Source: Aphrophora alni (Eukaryota > Arthropoda > Insecta > Hemiptera > Aphrophoridae). From it: a DNA stretch of 64,000 bases. Positions 24,331 to 35,924 of the stretch are shown one piece after another; within the stretch, counting starts at the first letter, position 1, and each line of letters starts with the position of its first letter. The notes beneath the pieces were generated by a model. It made no database searches. It worked only from the letters and a program-made list of their open reading frames with translations, and was not told the DNA's origin. Location of the stretch: assembly GCA_963513935.1 (NCBI GenBank), contig OY740777.1, positions 14,495,092 to 14,559,091 of the forward strand, written 5' to 3'. A program made the position numbers and the translations under genes.

Positions 24331-24814
24331 TAACAACGGTCTGTGACAACTAATTTGTAGGGAGGAGTTGCTACTATGAGCCATCGTTTTTCAATTTGGA
24401 GTTTAAGCTTGTCGAAGACAGAGGGTAGGTCAAATGTGTCAATTAGGTATACGGTCACTTTAATATTTTAAAGGGATTGATAAGAGAAGAAATTGACGCC
24501 AAGAAACTCTTTTAGATAGCCGTAAGTAAAAGGCAAAGTCTTTTTTTATACAAGACATCCTACTATCTTGTTGCACTTCACTATAATTCAGTATTTCCCT
24601 TCAATTATTTTCCATAATTCTTCAACTGATGCTGGTTCTGTGATGTAGACAGTTGATTTTAATGGAAAGAAATTTAGTGGGTTAAAATTAGAAGATCGAA
24701 CAGATCATTCTATCTCACTTCTGAGACCTGTTCGATGGTTAGGGAACTCATATAAAACGTCCCATCACATTGAAGATAGAGTTTCAACTCATTTCATCCT
24801 ATAGTAAGCAAAGG

Positions 24815-25020
24815 TTTGGCAATCCCACGGTATACTAGCTGGATCTACACTTTTTCATGTAGTCTTGGTTTAGATAACTTTCTTTCATCTTTACTATCAG
24901 GTCTCTCTTGATGAACCTTTGTTTTGTTTTTTAAACTCCAGCCCTATTTGAGTACTCGACTGTTTAAAGTCTTTATTTTATGTTATTTTCCTATTTTTTT
25001 TATCAGATGATGACATAGAG
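24815..25020 (+). repeat. Unnamed interspersed repeat, copy
   Basis: ACTAGCTGGATCTACAC, TTTTTCATGTAGTCTTGG, CTATCAGGTCTCTCTTGA and a degraded TTTGAGTACTCGACTG block follow the order of the 13,050 copy. It lies about 500 bp from the inverted copy at 24,200 and the two could form a large hairpin. Confidence 0.65.
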
Positions 25021-25654
25021 CTTTTTTGTTTTTATTCAACATATAAAAACACCGTATTACTTTTGAATATTGGGGTTAATAACAATTAACATGGCAATAT
25101 TAGATGGAATGATTTTGTACTTTTAACTATCTAAATAAAATTTTGTTTATCTTTGTCGCCGCCATTTTGGTTTGAATTTCATTTACTATAAATGTCATTT
25201 GTACTGTTTCATTTGATAAGTTTAGAACAAGATAACAACTTATATTATTATTTTTTTCAACATTTTAAATAACGCCAAACCTTTGAAGGACCAAAAGTTT
25301 AAATTTAGTATTTGTTGATGTCGCCCCCCCCCCCCGAGAATATTGTTGGAAACAGAATCCAAATGTAAAATAAAAATAAAGTTCACATGTGAAGGTTCAA
25401 TTTCCTTTCTAGCAATATTCATTCAAAAACGTTAACGGCCCATTTTAGTTATTGTGGTTCACATCAATAAGTCCGGCTTTAAAGAAGCTAGTAATATTTA
25501 TATATTTTGGAGCATTGTGATTTAGAATTTGAAATCAACTATGACTTGCCTATCCACCATACAATTCAATATCAATATGACGAATTTGTTATAAGAGGAT
25601 TACAAAAAATATTTATGTTGATTAATAATAATATATTTTTTTAAATATATGGCT

Positions 25655-25800
25655 AGGGGCAACTCTAGCCATCTGGACAAAAATCTCTCATACCAGTTCT
25701 TCAACCCTGGTGCTGTTACAGTATTCGAGATATAGGGGTCTTTATTTGGTGTTCTTTTTTATAAGGTGGTGATAACTGAGTTTTGTCTTGAAACAAAAAG
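25655..25800 (+). repeat. Unnamed interspersed repeat, 3' part
   Basis: ACCCTGGTGCTGTTACAGTA, TTCGAGATATAGGGGTCTTT, ATAAGGTGGTGATAA and TTGAAACAAAAAGAAAA match the second half of the 13,050 family; the first half is missing. Confidence 0.5.
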
Positions 25801-28560
25801 AAAAATCCACGTTCTTCTTCTCGTCTCTCATATCAAATTAATCTGTTCAAAACCAATTTTACTAATTTTTTTTTTAAATGAAGAAAAACACGTTTATAGA
25901 CCTACCACAAAAGTATCAAGGTAATCGAGTTTTGTTAAAATAAAAACAAATTGAAAATTCCTCCAAAAGAATTATTTAACATTCAATAAGAAATGATCGA
26001 AGCATAACAGAGGAATAAAATTATAAAGAAATACTCCAAGACGTGTTCCTAAAAATAAATTGAATTCAATTTATTGTTGACTAAAACTGGTTTTACGGGA
26101 CCGAGCACACCAGACACAACCAGAAAAGGTAAAAGAAGATGGAAATAATCTACACAACGTTGGTGTAGGTTTGCTTCACGAAAAAAATGGTTGTGTTGTG
26201 TATAGAATAATCAATTTGTTTTTGTACTGAAATAGATAATGTTGTAATTATTTAGCGTTTTATTTAGGTAATAAAATATCTAGGACAAACAAATTTATTG
26301 TTTTAATGAAAAACGTTTATCATCTTGAGGGTTATCATTTCATAACGAAAATGGATCTATACTCTTGTAGCTTCGTGTTGAGGTTTTATACACACAAATG
26401 TCTTAATAAAATAGAACAATAATATACATAGAGTTTAAAAAAATTGCTTGTGTTTTAGGTATCAAGCTCGTTACAAATTTCACACTCCTTATTCTGGAAC
26501 ATACCGCAAGAAATGCTGAAAAAAATAATTTTAAAAGGGAAATTCTCCCACTATTATTAGCAGTGATTTTGAGAGGCTTCTGTTCCACATTAACTATCAT
26601 CCTTAAAGAACAAACAAAAAAGTCTCTTTAACTTAATATTTTTATGTCCCTAGAAACAAATTTAACTGACACCGCAGGGGCTTTTCTTGTGCCAGTTTAG
26701 GGAGTGACGACAACACGTAACCAAGATATTAATTTTGTTCAGTTTTAACACTAATGCGATTCTTGTATTTAATCTACTCAGTCTTAGTTTCCCACAATTT
26801 CTACTCTATAATAAATAAATTTCATCTTTTTCTATCCAATTAGAAGCTTTATTTTTTTGACCCTTCGTATTTTCTTTCCTTTCGAGTCAAAATCTTTATC
26901 TACCGATTTAACTCGTCTGGGAAGTACAATTAATTGTAAGTGTAATAGTTTTAGAGGCGGATTTCATGGACGTTTCTCCACCACAACACCACATCGATTT
27001 GTATCCCACAAACACACTAAGGACATCCCACAAACACTACGCTACAATGCATGTCTCTATTATGGCTCTCCGGTCCGATCGGACCAACTTTGTCTTGTGA
27101 CATTTGACAGTACCAAAGTTTAAACACGGCTCGGATATTATAGAGACCCGATAAGACACACACATACAAATAAATATGTAAGCTACACAAAGGATAATCA
27201 AAAAGGAGAGATTTGGAGGAAGAGGAATAAGAGGACTGAGAAGAATTTTGGGTCGCAGAGAAGAAATCGTGGTCTTGTGATCCCAAAGGGTTGATGAAGG
27301 AGTATAATATTCATTCTGGTGTCAATAACTCCATCTTCGAAAACTAAATATGCTTGTCTAAACTATGTACAACGTGGTATTGGATTGAAGTGAAAAATCT
27401 TTAGCAAGTTTCACTTTACAGTAAGTTAAGTATGTGACCGGGTCAAATTTACCTTAATATAACAGTAAAAGTTTCACTTCGACCGCGTGTAAAGGTGACA
27501 CATACCCATTTAAAAATGTTTGTAAAATAGTATATTGAACCACGTCAACTAAAAAAAAAAAATCGGGTGATGTAAGGCCAGTACACCGAGTTCCCTTTGC
27601 AGTCATTATATTTTCCTTGGCAAGGATTCGTTAATAATCGCAGGTCCTGCATGTCGAAACTAAACTTATTTGAGTCGACACTGGGATTGAAACCAATATC
27701 TTGCACTCAGTGAAGAACTCTACTACACCAACCAAAAACTCCAATTAAGAAATGTAAGATATCAAAACTAACAATAGCGATTCAATTTCTTTAAACTTTT
27801 ATAATAAAAGATTTATTTCGAATCCATATTACGCCATGTTCTGATTCTAAATCTTTAAACATAACAGCATGACTTGGTTATTGAGTAAAACAGACGGAAG
27901 TTCAACTGATTTTGTAAACATGAGCAAAGTTAAGTCGTTACACTTTACGATAGCTCTGAACAGCAGATGCGGTGATAATTTTGTAAAATAAAATAAAACT
28001 TGTGGGATTTTCCTTAATGTAATGACATAAGTTGTGTTGTTATGAGAAGACAATTTTAGAGCTTTAAACAAATAGGTTTATAACGATTTGTGTGCAATAT
28101 ATGGGAGAGGATTTAACTTTGGTGATAAACTAGGGGTATAATAAAGTGTAATATGAAATTAATTTTCACATTATTATAAATCATACTCCTTGTGTGATAC
28201 TATAATATATTACGGAAATGTAATACAGGATTGTTTAGATACGCATAGTGATATTTATACAAGTCAACTAGATTTGTAAGGCAATTATTGTAATGTCATA
28301 CATTAGGTAATGAATTAGATTTTTTGAAATATTAATAAATAACGTTTTAAAATGCAAAGTACTACCTAATAGGTCTCCTATAAATCGTAGATAGGGCAGC
28401 AAGTCATTTAAGTATCCAACATTCTATGTGTGTAGGGTATAATCGACGTATAAGAGGATTGCGACCCGGATTTTTGAAATATCGCAGGTGTCAGGGGAAT
28501 GAGTGTAAGCTATACTTTTGGTTATTTTTTTAGACGGCTATGAGTCTTGGAGAGAGTGGG
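25801..28560. other. Gene-poor intergenic or intronic DNA
   Basis: No supported gene. Open frames at 26,857-27,123 (+) and 27,017-27,286 (-) overlap each other, have no recognisable motif and lack clear splice or domain support. Confidence 0.4.
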
Positions 28561-28576
28561 GAGATCCTCACCAGCT

Positions 28577-28659
28577 ATGAATCTCTTTGGTATAACTTAC
28601 ATCGCCGCTGCAGCTGATAAAAGAGAAAATCTGAGGTTTAGAAGTACAGTGGTTGAGAG
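28577..28659 (+). CDS. Speculative first coding exon of an unrecognised gene
   Basis: An ATG at 28,577 opens MNLFGITYIAAAADKRENLR, then FRSTVVE, ending two bases into a codon at a GTATGT donor (28,660). The acceptor-side phase of the exon at 30,235 fits exactly (AG plus A gives arginine). The local base composition is richer in G and C than the surroundings. An in-frame TGA lies upstream, so this would be the starting exon. I recognise no family, and chance phase agreement is one in three. Confidence 0.25.
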
Positions 28660-28899
28660 GTATGTAATGTTTTGTATCAGAAACAGAAGGTGATGCGATG
28701 GAGTTGTTTGATATTAAAATGTTATCGTCCTGGAACACGAGTCTGTCTGTCTGTTGAGGAAGACGACGTATCATGTGGCTTTGGTAGGTGACAATCATCA
28801 CCCTTTGAAGCTAGTCATATTCATCTGACGGTAACTCTAGATACAGTGCCGTAATCACTCTGAAGAATACCACATTGTGTTTAATAGGATGCTTGTTAG

Positions 28900-29160
28900 A
28901 GTTGGTACCAGTAGATCCTGGACACTAGGCTTCAGACGAGGAGGTCTTGCAAATCATCATTCTCTTCTGCGTAGTCCTTAATCCATACTAAGCTCATTAG
29001 GGTCAAAGAAGTGGTGATATATACAGATTCGAGGTTTAGAAAACCTGTGTAACAACTGTTTTAAACAAACTCACCCTTCTGGGTATAAGATCTTCGAATA
29101 CAATTTAACATTTTCTGCAAGGCTCAAGAGAGTATCTTTAGAAATTTACATAATCAGAGA
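28900..29160. repeat. Repeat shared with 33.6 kb (retroelement flank?)
   Basis: The segment GTGGTGATATATACAGATTC, GAGGTTTAGAAAACCTGTGT, then TTTAACATTTTCTGCAAGG resembles 33,610-33,730 (GTAGTGATATATACAAGTAC, GGTTCAGAAAACATGTGT, TTTAACATTTCCTACATGG). The 33.6-kb copy leads into a non-LTR retrotransposon fragment, so this is probably a piece of the same element. Confidence 0.45.
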
Positions 29161-29518
29161 ATTTCCTTATATTAAATTAACAAATAAAACACAATTTTTC
29201 TTTAGTAAAATTTTATAATCATTTTTTCTATAATTCTTATTAAATTGTATGATGGGACGGTGTAACTATAATTTAACTTGTTTCTTTTTTCATAAAATTT
29301 AAATTTCCAGAAAGAAAGTTTTAGAAAATAGTTTATATACAATATTATAATTGAAGTTTTTTTTTTTATATGACTACTTATTACATTTTCTTCATAACAC
29401 CTCTGAGTGTGAACTTTCATCATAAAGAGAGTATTCGCATCCATAATAAAAAGTAGAGTATTGTTTAAGCGTCGCCATTTTGTACAGGAAAATAAAATAA
29501 GTAAATAATAGTTCATAA

Positions 29519-29755
29519 TAAATAAATGTTGAGCTTGACTTGTGATAGATAGAATAAAACTCGAATACAAGATCTCACAAGTTTACTTAATCAAACACGT
29601 TTCAACGACAAAGTCGCCATCCTCAGTGATACACGAGTTACAATAACTAAACTATAAACTGAGTTATTGCAGTTCATGTATCACTGAGGATGGTGACTTT
29701 GTCGTTGAAACGTGTTTGATTAAGTAAACTTAATTTTTGTGAGATCTTGTGTTCG
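29519..29755. mobile_element. Foldback element, long copy
   Basis: The arms at about 29,561-29,650 and 29,658-29,754 are close reverse complements, including GTTTACTTAATCAAACACGT with its partner and GTCGCCATCCTCAGTGATAC with its partner. The loop is very short. The lead-in TTGAGCTTGACTTGTGA and the arm tip with ACTCGAA and AAGATCTCAC are shared with the element at 421. The right arm carries GATGGTGACTTTGTCGTTGA followed by AACG, a stem-GAAACG cassette. It is non-coding. Confidence 0.85.
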
Positions 29756-30234
29756 TGTTCCTTGTTCATACATGATTTAACCTAGTTGAGAGTATTTATA
29801 ATTCATAAAAGTGATCCTGATCGGAAGATGCGTTTGGTAGACAACACAACTAAAACAAAACAAATATACAAGTATGTTTAATGTGTTATCATAACACTCA
29901 AGGTTAAATTCAGAATTTGCCGTAAGGTTATTTCCCACGAAAACTAAGCTCAAAACCTGTTTCTAAATCACACGCTTAATTAAATCATCGGCAGTTTATT
30001 TTTACTCAGATTTTCAAATGTCTCACAACAGAACTTGACACTCAGTACAACAGACGGGAATGTGGGATTGGTTGTGTTATAATTTATACTCTTATTTATT
30101 TATTTTTTTAAAGCTAGATATTAAATTTGTCTACACTGATTTACGCTTTTTAGATGAGGTTTTTGCATTTTATGATTCTACTTTTCAAAGGTTGCAGACG
30201 GTATTAAAACACACTTTATAACATTTCATTTCAG

Positions 30235-30391
30235 ATCTAAGAATACATCCAGTCTTCGTACAGTGGACTCTACATGGTTTTTGTTCTTCAGAGATTGCGT
30301 GCTGAGTCAAGTGCAGATCTCCACGTATCTTCGCCGGTATTTGGAAGACAACGCATTGTTCCAGAAGATCGACAACGGGGTACCATTATAA
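30235..30391 (+). CDS. Probable terminal coding exon, family unrecognised
   Basis: The sequence ACATTTCATTTCAG is a good acceptor ending at 30,234. From it, one base plus 51 codons run to TAA at 30,389-30,391, reading SKNTSSLRTVDSTWFLFFRD, CVLSQVQISTYLRRYLEDNA, LFQKIDNGVPL. Codon choice is mixed and GC is raised compared with the flanks, as in the FAR exons. Joined to 28,577-28,659 it would make a 79-residue protein; it may instead be the last exon of a longer gene whose other exons I cannot see. The segment could also be a transposon piece, but nothing in it matches one I know. The next AATAAA is at about 31,115. Confidence 0.4.
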
Positions 30392-30846
30392 TGCGGTGGA
30401 AGGTTAGAGGGTAAACCATTCCAAGACAAAGGTTAGAACAACATAAGCTTACGGTTGCGTTGTTAAGGGGGAGTTCATGATACGAAGTATAGATACCGGG
30501 CGATTTCCAGTTTAATCCAGGCTTATCTGGATATGCAGAGCTCTATTCATAGCATCCTAATTGTAAATAATGCAAGTAAGCAGTATGAAATTCTATTTTT
30601 ACAAACTTTGCTTTAGTATGCTTTTACGTCTGTCTGTCTATCATCAAATCAGGGAAGCTCTATTTAAGACACTTCTTGTTGATAAACAATTTTGAAACAT
30701 TGTATAGATGTTGATCTCGGATGACAATACAATTCTTCATTGTTATATACACATGTTTATAGTGGGGAAAACGCATGCGCAGTAGGTATTTATGTGTAGT
30801 ATACATACGCAGCAGGTAGTGAGAAGTACACATGCGCAGTATATGA
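30392..30846. other. Intergenic DNA with repeated CATGCGCAGTA motifs
   Basis: Variants of (C/A)A(T/C)GCGCAGTAGGTA occur near 30,772, 30,805, 30,832 and 30,861, spaced about 30 bp apart, a short degenerate tandem repeat. It lies directly before the open frame at 30,847. Confidence 0.5.
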
Positions 30847-31098
30847 GATGGGAAGTACAAATGCGCAGTAGGTTATCATCTTTCAAATGAGAACCAAGAA
30901 GGAACGGGTTTACAATCTGAGCGTCAACACAAATCGCAATGCCGTGCTGTGGAAACCCTTGAAGTACTTCAAGTTCGCTTAGAATGTGAACGACAACAGC
31001 GGCAAGAGCAAAATGCTAATCTGGCAGCGTTCGAAACAAATTTTGTGACAAAATCTGTGAAATTTGTACGAAGCGATGATATCACAGCCACGTTGTAA
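30847..31098 (+). pseudogene. Gln/Glu/Arg-rich fragment resembling Helitron N-terminal repeats
   Basis: An 83-codon open frame without a Met runs to TAA at 31,096-31,098. It contains LQSERQHKSQCRAVETLEVL, QVRLECERQQRQEQNANLAA and FETNF. Repeats of the form R-A-x-E-T-x-E-x-x-x-x-R-L-E-x-x-R-x-R ahead of an A-F-E/x-x-F segment are common at the N-terminus of Helitron-encoded proteins of insects. The match is by eye over a low-complexity region and could be coincidental. No Rep or helicase motif is attached. Confidence 0.35.
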
Positions 31099-31254
31099 CG
31101 TTGACATTTACTGGAATAAAGCCATCCAATTTGTTAGGTTAAAATTAAAATTGAAAAATAAAATTTGGTTTGTAATGAAAAACAAAAAAATAATACAATC
31201 TAAAAATTTTGATTAAAACCCACTTAAAAAAATAAAATAAATAAAGATAACGAA

Positions 31255-31455
31255 AACACACTTAGTTCAAAGTACTAATTCAAACATAAATTCAAACATA
31301 GTAAAGAGTGGGCGCTTAGAATTTTAAATTATAATTATGAATTTTAGAAGCCAACACTAAAATTTTAGGAATTGAAAAAAAATCTAATCCCTCCCACTTT
31401 ACTTTGTAATTTACGTTTGAATTAGTACTTTGTAATAAGTGTGTTTTTTGTTTCT
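31255..31455. mobile_element. MITE-like inverted-repeat element, about 200 bp
   Basis: The left arm 31,255-31,312 (AAAACACACTTAGTTCAAAG, TACTAATTCAAAC) and the right arm 31,395-31,455 (GTTTGAATTAGTACTTTG, TAATAAGTGTGTTTT) are inverted copies over about 55 bp. The AT-rich interior has a smaller AATTTTA palindrome. It is non-coding and lies about 150 bp after the frame at 30,847. Confidence 0.7.
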
Positions 31456-32274
31456 GTTTCTTTATTACTTTTTTTAGAAAATTGAGTTTTTACATTTAAA
31501 AAAAGTTACTTTTATTGAAAATAAAATAATAAAGTAAAAAAATTTAATAAATAACATAGGTTTTATTTTTCACAATCTTATTGTAATAATGAATTGATGT
31601 TTTATTGCATGTAAACGTAACGAAATTGTGACTATCAGGACATCTACTTACATATACATTTTCAATTAATGAAAGAAGCAGTATCTTTGAATATTTCATG
31701 ATCTAGTGTTTTCTTGAAGATAGCAAAATCTAGAATTTTTCACACATATAATTTTTTATATTAATGGGGAAATTTTATTTTATAATAAAAGGGAGTGTTA
31801 TATTTTGAATTAATGGCTATTGACCTAACTTTTAACTACTTTCTAACCGTATATTACATTTTGTTGAAGTGTTCAGTAGCTGTGAAATTATTTACTATAT
31901 TTTTTTAACGTAAGGCGTCATCATACTTGGGTTTATAAATAACGGTTTGAGGAACTTAATATTTATTTCCACTGTGATACAAAAAATGGTACATCAAAAT
32001 AATAATACAAGTTGCAAGCCACGCATATCTTTTATTATTTTTTTCTTGTGATTTCGTCAAAAGTACAGAAAACACTTCTTAACGTTTGGGTTAAGAAGGT
32101 CTTTTTTCAGACGTTATAAATTCCAGCTTCCCATAGCTTATTTTATGAGTAGTGATTTTATCAAGTGTACAGTAACTTCGGTAATATTTGTTGTTACTTT
32201 TTTCTCTTTTTGTCAGATAAGTCAGTTACCATTCCAAAAACATACAGCGACGGGTAGAGCATACAATGAACTAA
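31456..32274. other. AT-rich intergenic DNA
   Basis: No gene or recognised repeat is seen. Confidence 0.4.
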
Positions 32275-32565
32275 ATGAAACCAAACACAATATGTAGTAA
32301 AACTCTACAATTTATTGAGTTTTGCCGACCATAATATTCTGTAAACATTGTAGAACTTTACTAAATATTGTGTTTCATTTAACATGAAGTTATATCATCA
32401 ACTTTTAGGTCGTTAGTATAAATGGAAACACACAATATTTAGTTAAACTCTACAATTTATTGAGTTTTGCCGACCATAATATTCTGTAAACATTGTAGAA
32501 CTTTACTAAATATTGTGTTTCATTTAACATGAAGTTATATCAACAACTTTTAGGTCGTTAGTATA
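32275..32565. repeat. Tandem duplication of a palindromic unit of about 145 bp
   Basis: Two consecutive copies (32,275-32,420 and 32,421-32,565) are nearly identical, sharing CTCTACAATTTATTGAGTTT, TGCCGACCATAATATTCTGT and CAACTTTTAGGTCGTTAGTA. Within each unit ACACAATAT...AGTAAAACTCTACAAT and ATTGTAGAACTTTACTAAAT are inverted, so each unit can fold on itself. Very low divergence between copies points to a recent duplication. Confidence 0.85.
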
Positions 32566-32614
32566 ACGTTTATTGCACTGAGAACTCGAATGGCAAAGCG
32601 GAATCACAATGCAA

Positions 32615-32646
32615 CTTAACCTAACCTAACCTAACCTAACCCAACC
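32615..32646. repeat. Short interstitial (CCTAA)n telomere-type array
   Basis: TAACCTAACCTAACCTAACC continues to about five units before drifting into CCCAACCAC. TTAGG/CCTAA is the telomere repeat of most insect orders. The array sits 50 bp after the duplicated palindrome. Confidence 0.75.
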
Positions 32647-32649
32647 ACA

Positions 32650-33400
32650 TACAAATCGTTTAACTTTTGGTTTTTCTCCCAGACTAACGTCGTATTTATG
32701 TTGCAAGTCAGATCGCTCGCTAGACAGAAGCCAAATTAAGTTCACAAGAATGATTTATTGGTGTTGAAAACCAACCAAGAAACAACGTTCAAAGAACCAA
32801 TCTCCTCCATAATCCTTACACGCAACCTAGGGACAGCATTCCTTTGTGTGCTAGGTTCCATTTGCTGAGAGAAGAAAAACCAGATCATAAAGTATCTGCC
32901 GACAGCGTTGTAATTTGTAGGGCAATTCGGAAACCGGTTAACCCCGAGACATCGCCTAAACTGTAAGAAACACATGTTTAGGTAACCCTTGTCAACTGAA
33001 ACTAACCTGTGTTGTAGCAATTAACATTTTTAGCTTTACATTTATATAATTACAGAAGAGAGAAACACACACTAGACACGCAGCTGATTTGCTCATAGCA
33101 CGCGAATTGTTTTTGGTATTTTTGTGTGTATCCACTATTTAACCTTGGAATAAATAAATAAAGATCGAAGAGTTATTAAATATGTTTCTCATAGATAGGA
33201 AAAAACTTACCTAAAAAATACACAAATTTGCATATTTTCATTCTGTAGACTAATGGTACCAACCTTACATTTCTACGGCGACGAGCGTAGTTATTGTGAA
33301 AAATCTTATTTCCAAACGTAACCTCTCAAGAAAATGTGATATTTGTAGTTACGATAGCAGCATCACTCCCACGAGCTTAGCGAGTGAACACATCTATTGG
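32650..33400. other. Intergenic DNA
   Basis: A 92-codon minus-strand frame (32,742-33,020) has no recognisable motif and I do not call it a gene. Nothing else is seen. Confidence 0.35.
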
Positions 33401-33750
33401 CTCGTTAGGTACTATAGCCCGTCTCAAGGTAAGTTGAGGCAGGGTACCTGGCTGGATGGTTAGGGCGATGAATAGCTGGGGTGGCCCGGCCAGTAAATCC
33501 CATTAGTCACGCCTCACCGAACACTCTACTTAAGAGGGGAAATGTAATAAGTAATCATTATTTAAGAAAATACTTGATACTGTATTGTTAGTGATAGTCG
33601 ATGTCAAGAGAGTAGTGATATATACAAGTACATGGTTCAGAAAACATGTGTCGGGATTGTTTAAATTATACTACGTTTACAAGTAAGACCCTTGATCTAT
33701 CAATAAATTTAACATTTCCTACATGGATTAAGGAGCCAAATAATGGGCAT
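33400..33750 (+). repeat. GC-richer flank, probably decayed retroelement body
   Basis: The segment with GGCTGGATGGTTAGGGCGAT, GGTGGCCCGGCCAGTAAATC and ATTAGTCACGCC is clearly richer in G and C than the background. It runs into the non-LTR fragment at 33,751, in the same position and sense as its missing upstream part, and shares a block with 28.95-29.15 kb. Stops occur in all frames. Confidence 0.4.
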
Positions 33751-34060
33751 TATAATCTCTATGACAGAGGAGCAAGGAAGGGGAAACTGAACCAAGCATG
33801 AGTTAGGCCTACTCGATCGTTTTGTAGTATGAACTATTTCACTACACATTTAGTTACTGGACAGGGGGAAATTAGCAGGTACCTGTTCTTATTTAAGCTA
33901 GGAGCTGATCCAAAATGTGATTATTGTGGATAATAACACCGTAGAGAATACCTTTTACCACTGTCCGAAATGGCAGTCTTGACCTACGAGGTAATGTCAA
34001 TTCAGGAGAGGAATGGCTGTCCACAAGGGAGAGATACTCCAAGCTACCCGGAGCTTAATA
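33751..34060 (+). pseudogene. R1-type non-LTR retrotransposon C-terminal fragment
   Basis: The frame from 33,751 reads YNLYDRGARKGKLNQA, a TGA, VRPTRSFCSMNYFTTHLVTG, QGEISRYLFLFKLGADPKCD, YCG and a stop. In the next frame (33,932) it continues VENTFYHCPKWQS, and in a third frame around 33,985 LRGNVNSGEEWLSTRE. The pattern L-x-T-G-Q/H-G-x-x-x-x-Y-L...D-P-x-C-x-Y-C-G...T-V-E-x-T-F-x-H-C is the C-terminal Cys/His motif of R1-clade non-LTR elements. Frame changes and stops show a dead copy. It is on the + strand, unlike the other retrotransposon pieces. Confidence 0.78.
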
Positions 34061-34454
34061 ACCAGACGTAGCGGCACACCACTACTACCACCTAGTCTAC
34101 TAAGTCAACGTCATCTTCCGGTTTCATCCGTCTACAAACCAGAATTCAACATCTTCAAAACTCATCCACTCATCACATCCTCACATTCATCACAGCATCT
34201 TCATTTTCACCTCTATTCTACATATAACCTAAAATGGAACTTCATACAACAAAGGAGACTACACCATAACAGAGGACTTACCACTTGATAGGCCCAGGAG
34301 GGCCTCGGTAAGTGGTCCAAAGGCTGGAGTTGGACCCAATGGAAAAAAAAATATCCGAAATGGCAGCCAGATAGGGAAGTCATTATTGTGAGATGGTAAA
34401 CAATATGTTTTACCTTAGAGTAAAATTTGAACACAACCGTTGAAGGCGATTTTG

Positions 34455-34456
<2 letters not shown>

Positions 34457-34536
<80 letters not shown>
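34457..34536. repeat. Compound (CA)n(TA)n microsatellite
   Basis: About 17 CA units lead directly into about 22 TA units. Open frames crossing it (Cys-Val or Ile-Tyr repeats) are artefacts. Confidence 0.95.
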
Positions 34537-34539
<3 letters not shown>

Positions 34540-35920
34540 GTTACTCCCTTTACTTTTAGTAATAAAAAAAAGGAAAAAAGTGCCGAGATATGGGTAAAAT
34601 ATTTCCACATGAAAGATTTGATTAACATCGGTCGACGCGTTTAGAGTGTACATAATTGTACATACGACAGACGCCAGACTGCAAAAACAACATTCCAAAA
34701 ACTACTTTAAAAAAAAAAAATTGTTTAACCTATCTCATAATAAATCTGAACTACGATTATGTGAAAAGTCAAAATTATTATAATTTAAATAATGCTGAAA
34801 GTTTTCCGGTTAAATCTCCACAAGGTGTGATCACAAGGTCACCCGTTAAATTAAAAAAAAAGAGACAAAATTTTGTTTTGATCAAACCTTTAGGTAACCA
34901 CTCCTTAGTCGTACAACCCGTATTTATTTAATTGATTAGTTCAGATTATCATTTTAATTTGTAGGTTGCTATTTATTCTGTTGTGGGTTATTCCTGGCCA
35001 AGCCTTAACTAGTTTCACATTGGTTATTATAGTTTTAACACTTGATAACAGAAGTTGATTAATTTTCTCAAAACGTCATTTATTCGTTTCATATAGAAAT
35101 GATTACAAATATCCGATTAAACTCTGTAAATAATCCATTATTATAAAATAATTAAACAAACTAATTATATATCTGTATTACTTAAATGTTATATATTGGA
35201 TTTGATCGCCATTACTGTCGTAAATAGCACGAAACTGCAGTTACTATTAACTTAAAGAAACCACCACTGTTTAGCACTTCCTGTCAATGTTCATCAGGGG
35301 TTAAACATTGATATAGAGAGTTAAAAGCAATACCATTAAACCTAATATTGCTTCCCTGTTCATCTTGTAATTGGAAAGCTGTGAGAGTATTTTCTTCTAA
35401 CTAACGTTTGCTCTAATTTTGTGACTCTAATTTATCGAATAGAGTTCAAAGAAATTGTATATAATTTTGTAGTCTGCTTCACAACATGTTTGGTTTAATT
35501 ATGTAAGAAATTATGTGTTAAGAACACTATTTTATAAGTTTACTTTTTTTATTTTTTATTTCTCGTAAAGAGACATGGGTCCGTATCTCTTTTCAGCCAC
35601 ACCTGAGGATTTTTTTTTTTATATATGGGGGTAGCTGTCTTAGGAGAAATAACACAAAATTATGATTTTATAAAAATCGAAAGTACCAATTGTTTGCTCA
35701 ATTTTCCCTATTTCTCTAAGATTAACGGTTTATCAGTTACCGGTATAAAGAAACGGCTATTTTTAAGTTTTAAAATAAGTAATTTATAAAAATTGCTGTA
35801 CAAATTTCGTACACATGGCCCAACTCACAATTACACAAAACTATTAAAGCTCTGGCAAAATGAACTTTGAGTACCGTCGTTATAAGTGGCTCACGTGTAG
35901 TGAATACAGACGTGCAATTC
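34540..35920. other. AT-rich intergenic DNA
   Basis: No supported gene. At about 35,040-35,090 ACTTGATAACAGAAGTTGAT and TCTCAAAACGTCATTTATTC parallel 9295-9345 (ACTTGATAAAGAGTGTTGAT, TATCAAAACGTCGTG), a small interspersed-repeat pair. Confidence 0.4.
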
Positions 35921-35924
35921 CGAG

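Noticed and set aside
26857..27286. Overlapping frames of 88 and 89 residues on both strands
   Set aside because: No motif, no splice context; each is as likely as the other, so neither is supported.
29600..29710. Hammerhead ribozyme in the stem-GAAACG cassette
   Set aside because: The conserved CUGAUGA core is not present next to the stem; only GAAAC is.
32742..33020. 92-residue minus-strand frame
   Set aside because: No recognisable family or domain, and it sits in repeat-rich DNA.
33420..33530. GC-rich patch considered as a tRNA-derived SINE head
   Set aside because: A box-A-like string is present but no B box (GGTTCRANNCC) at the right distance and no cloverleaf could be drawn.
34213..34628. 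Frames with Cys-Val and Ile-Tyr runs
   Set aside because: They cross the compound CA/TA microsatellite.
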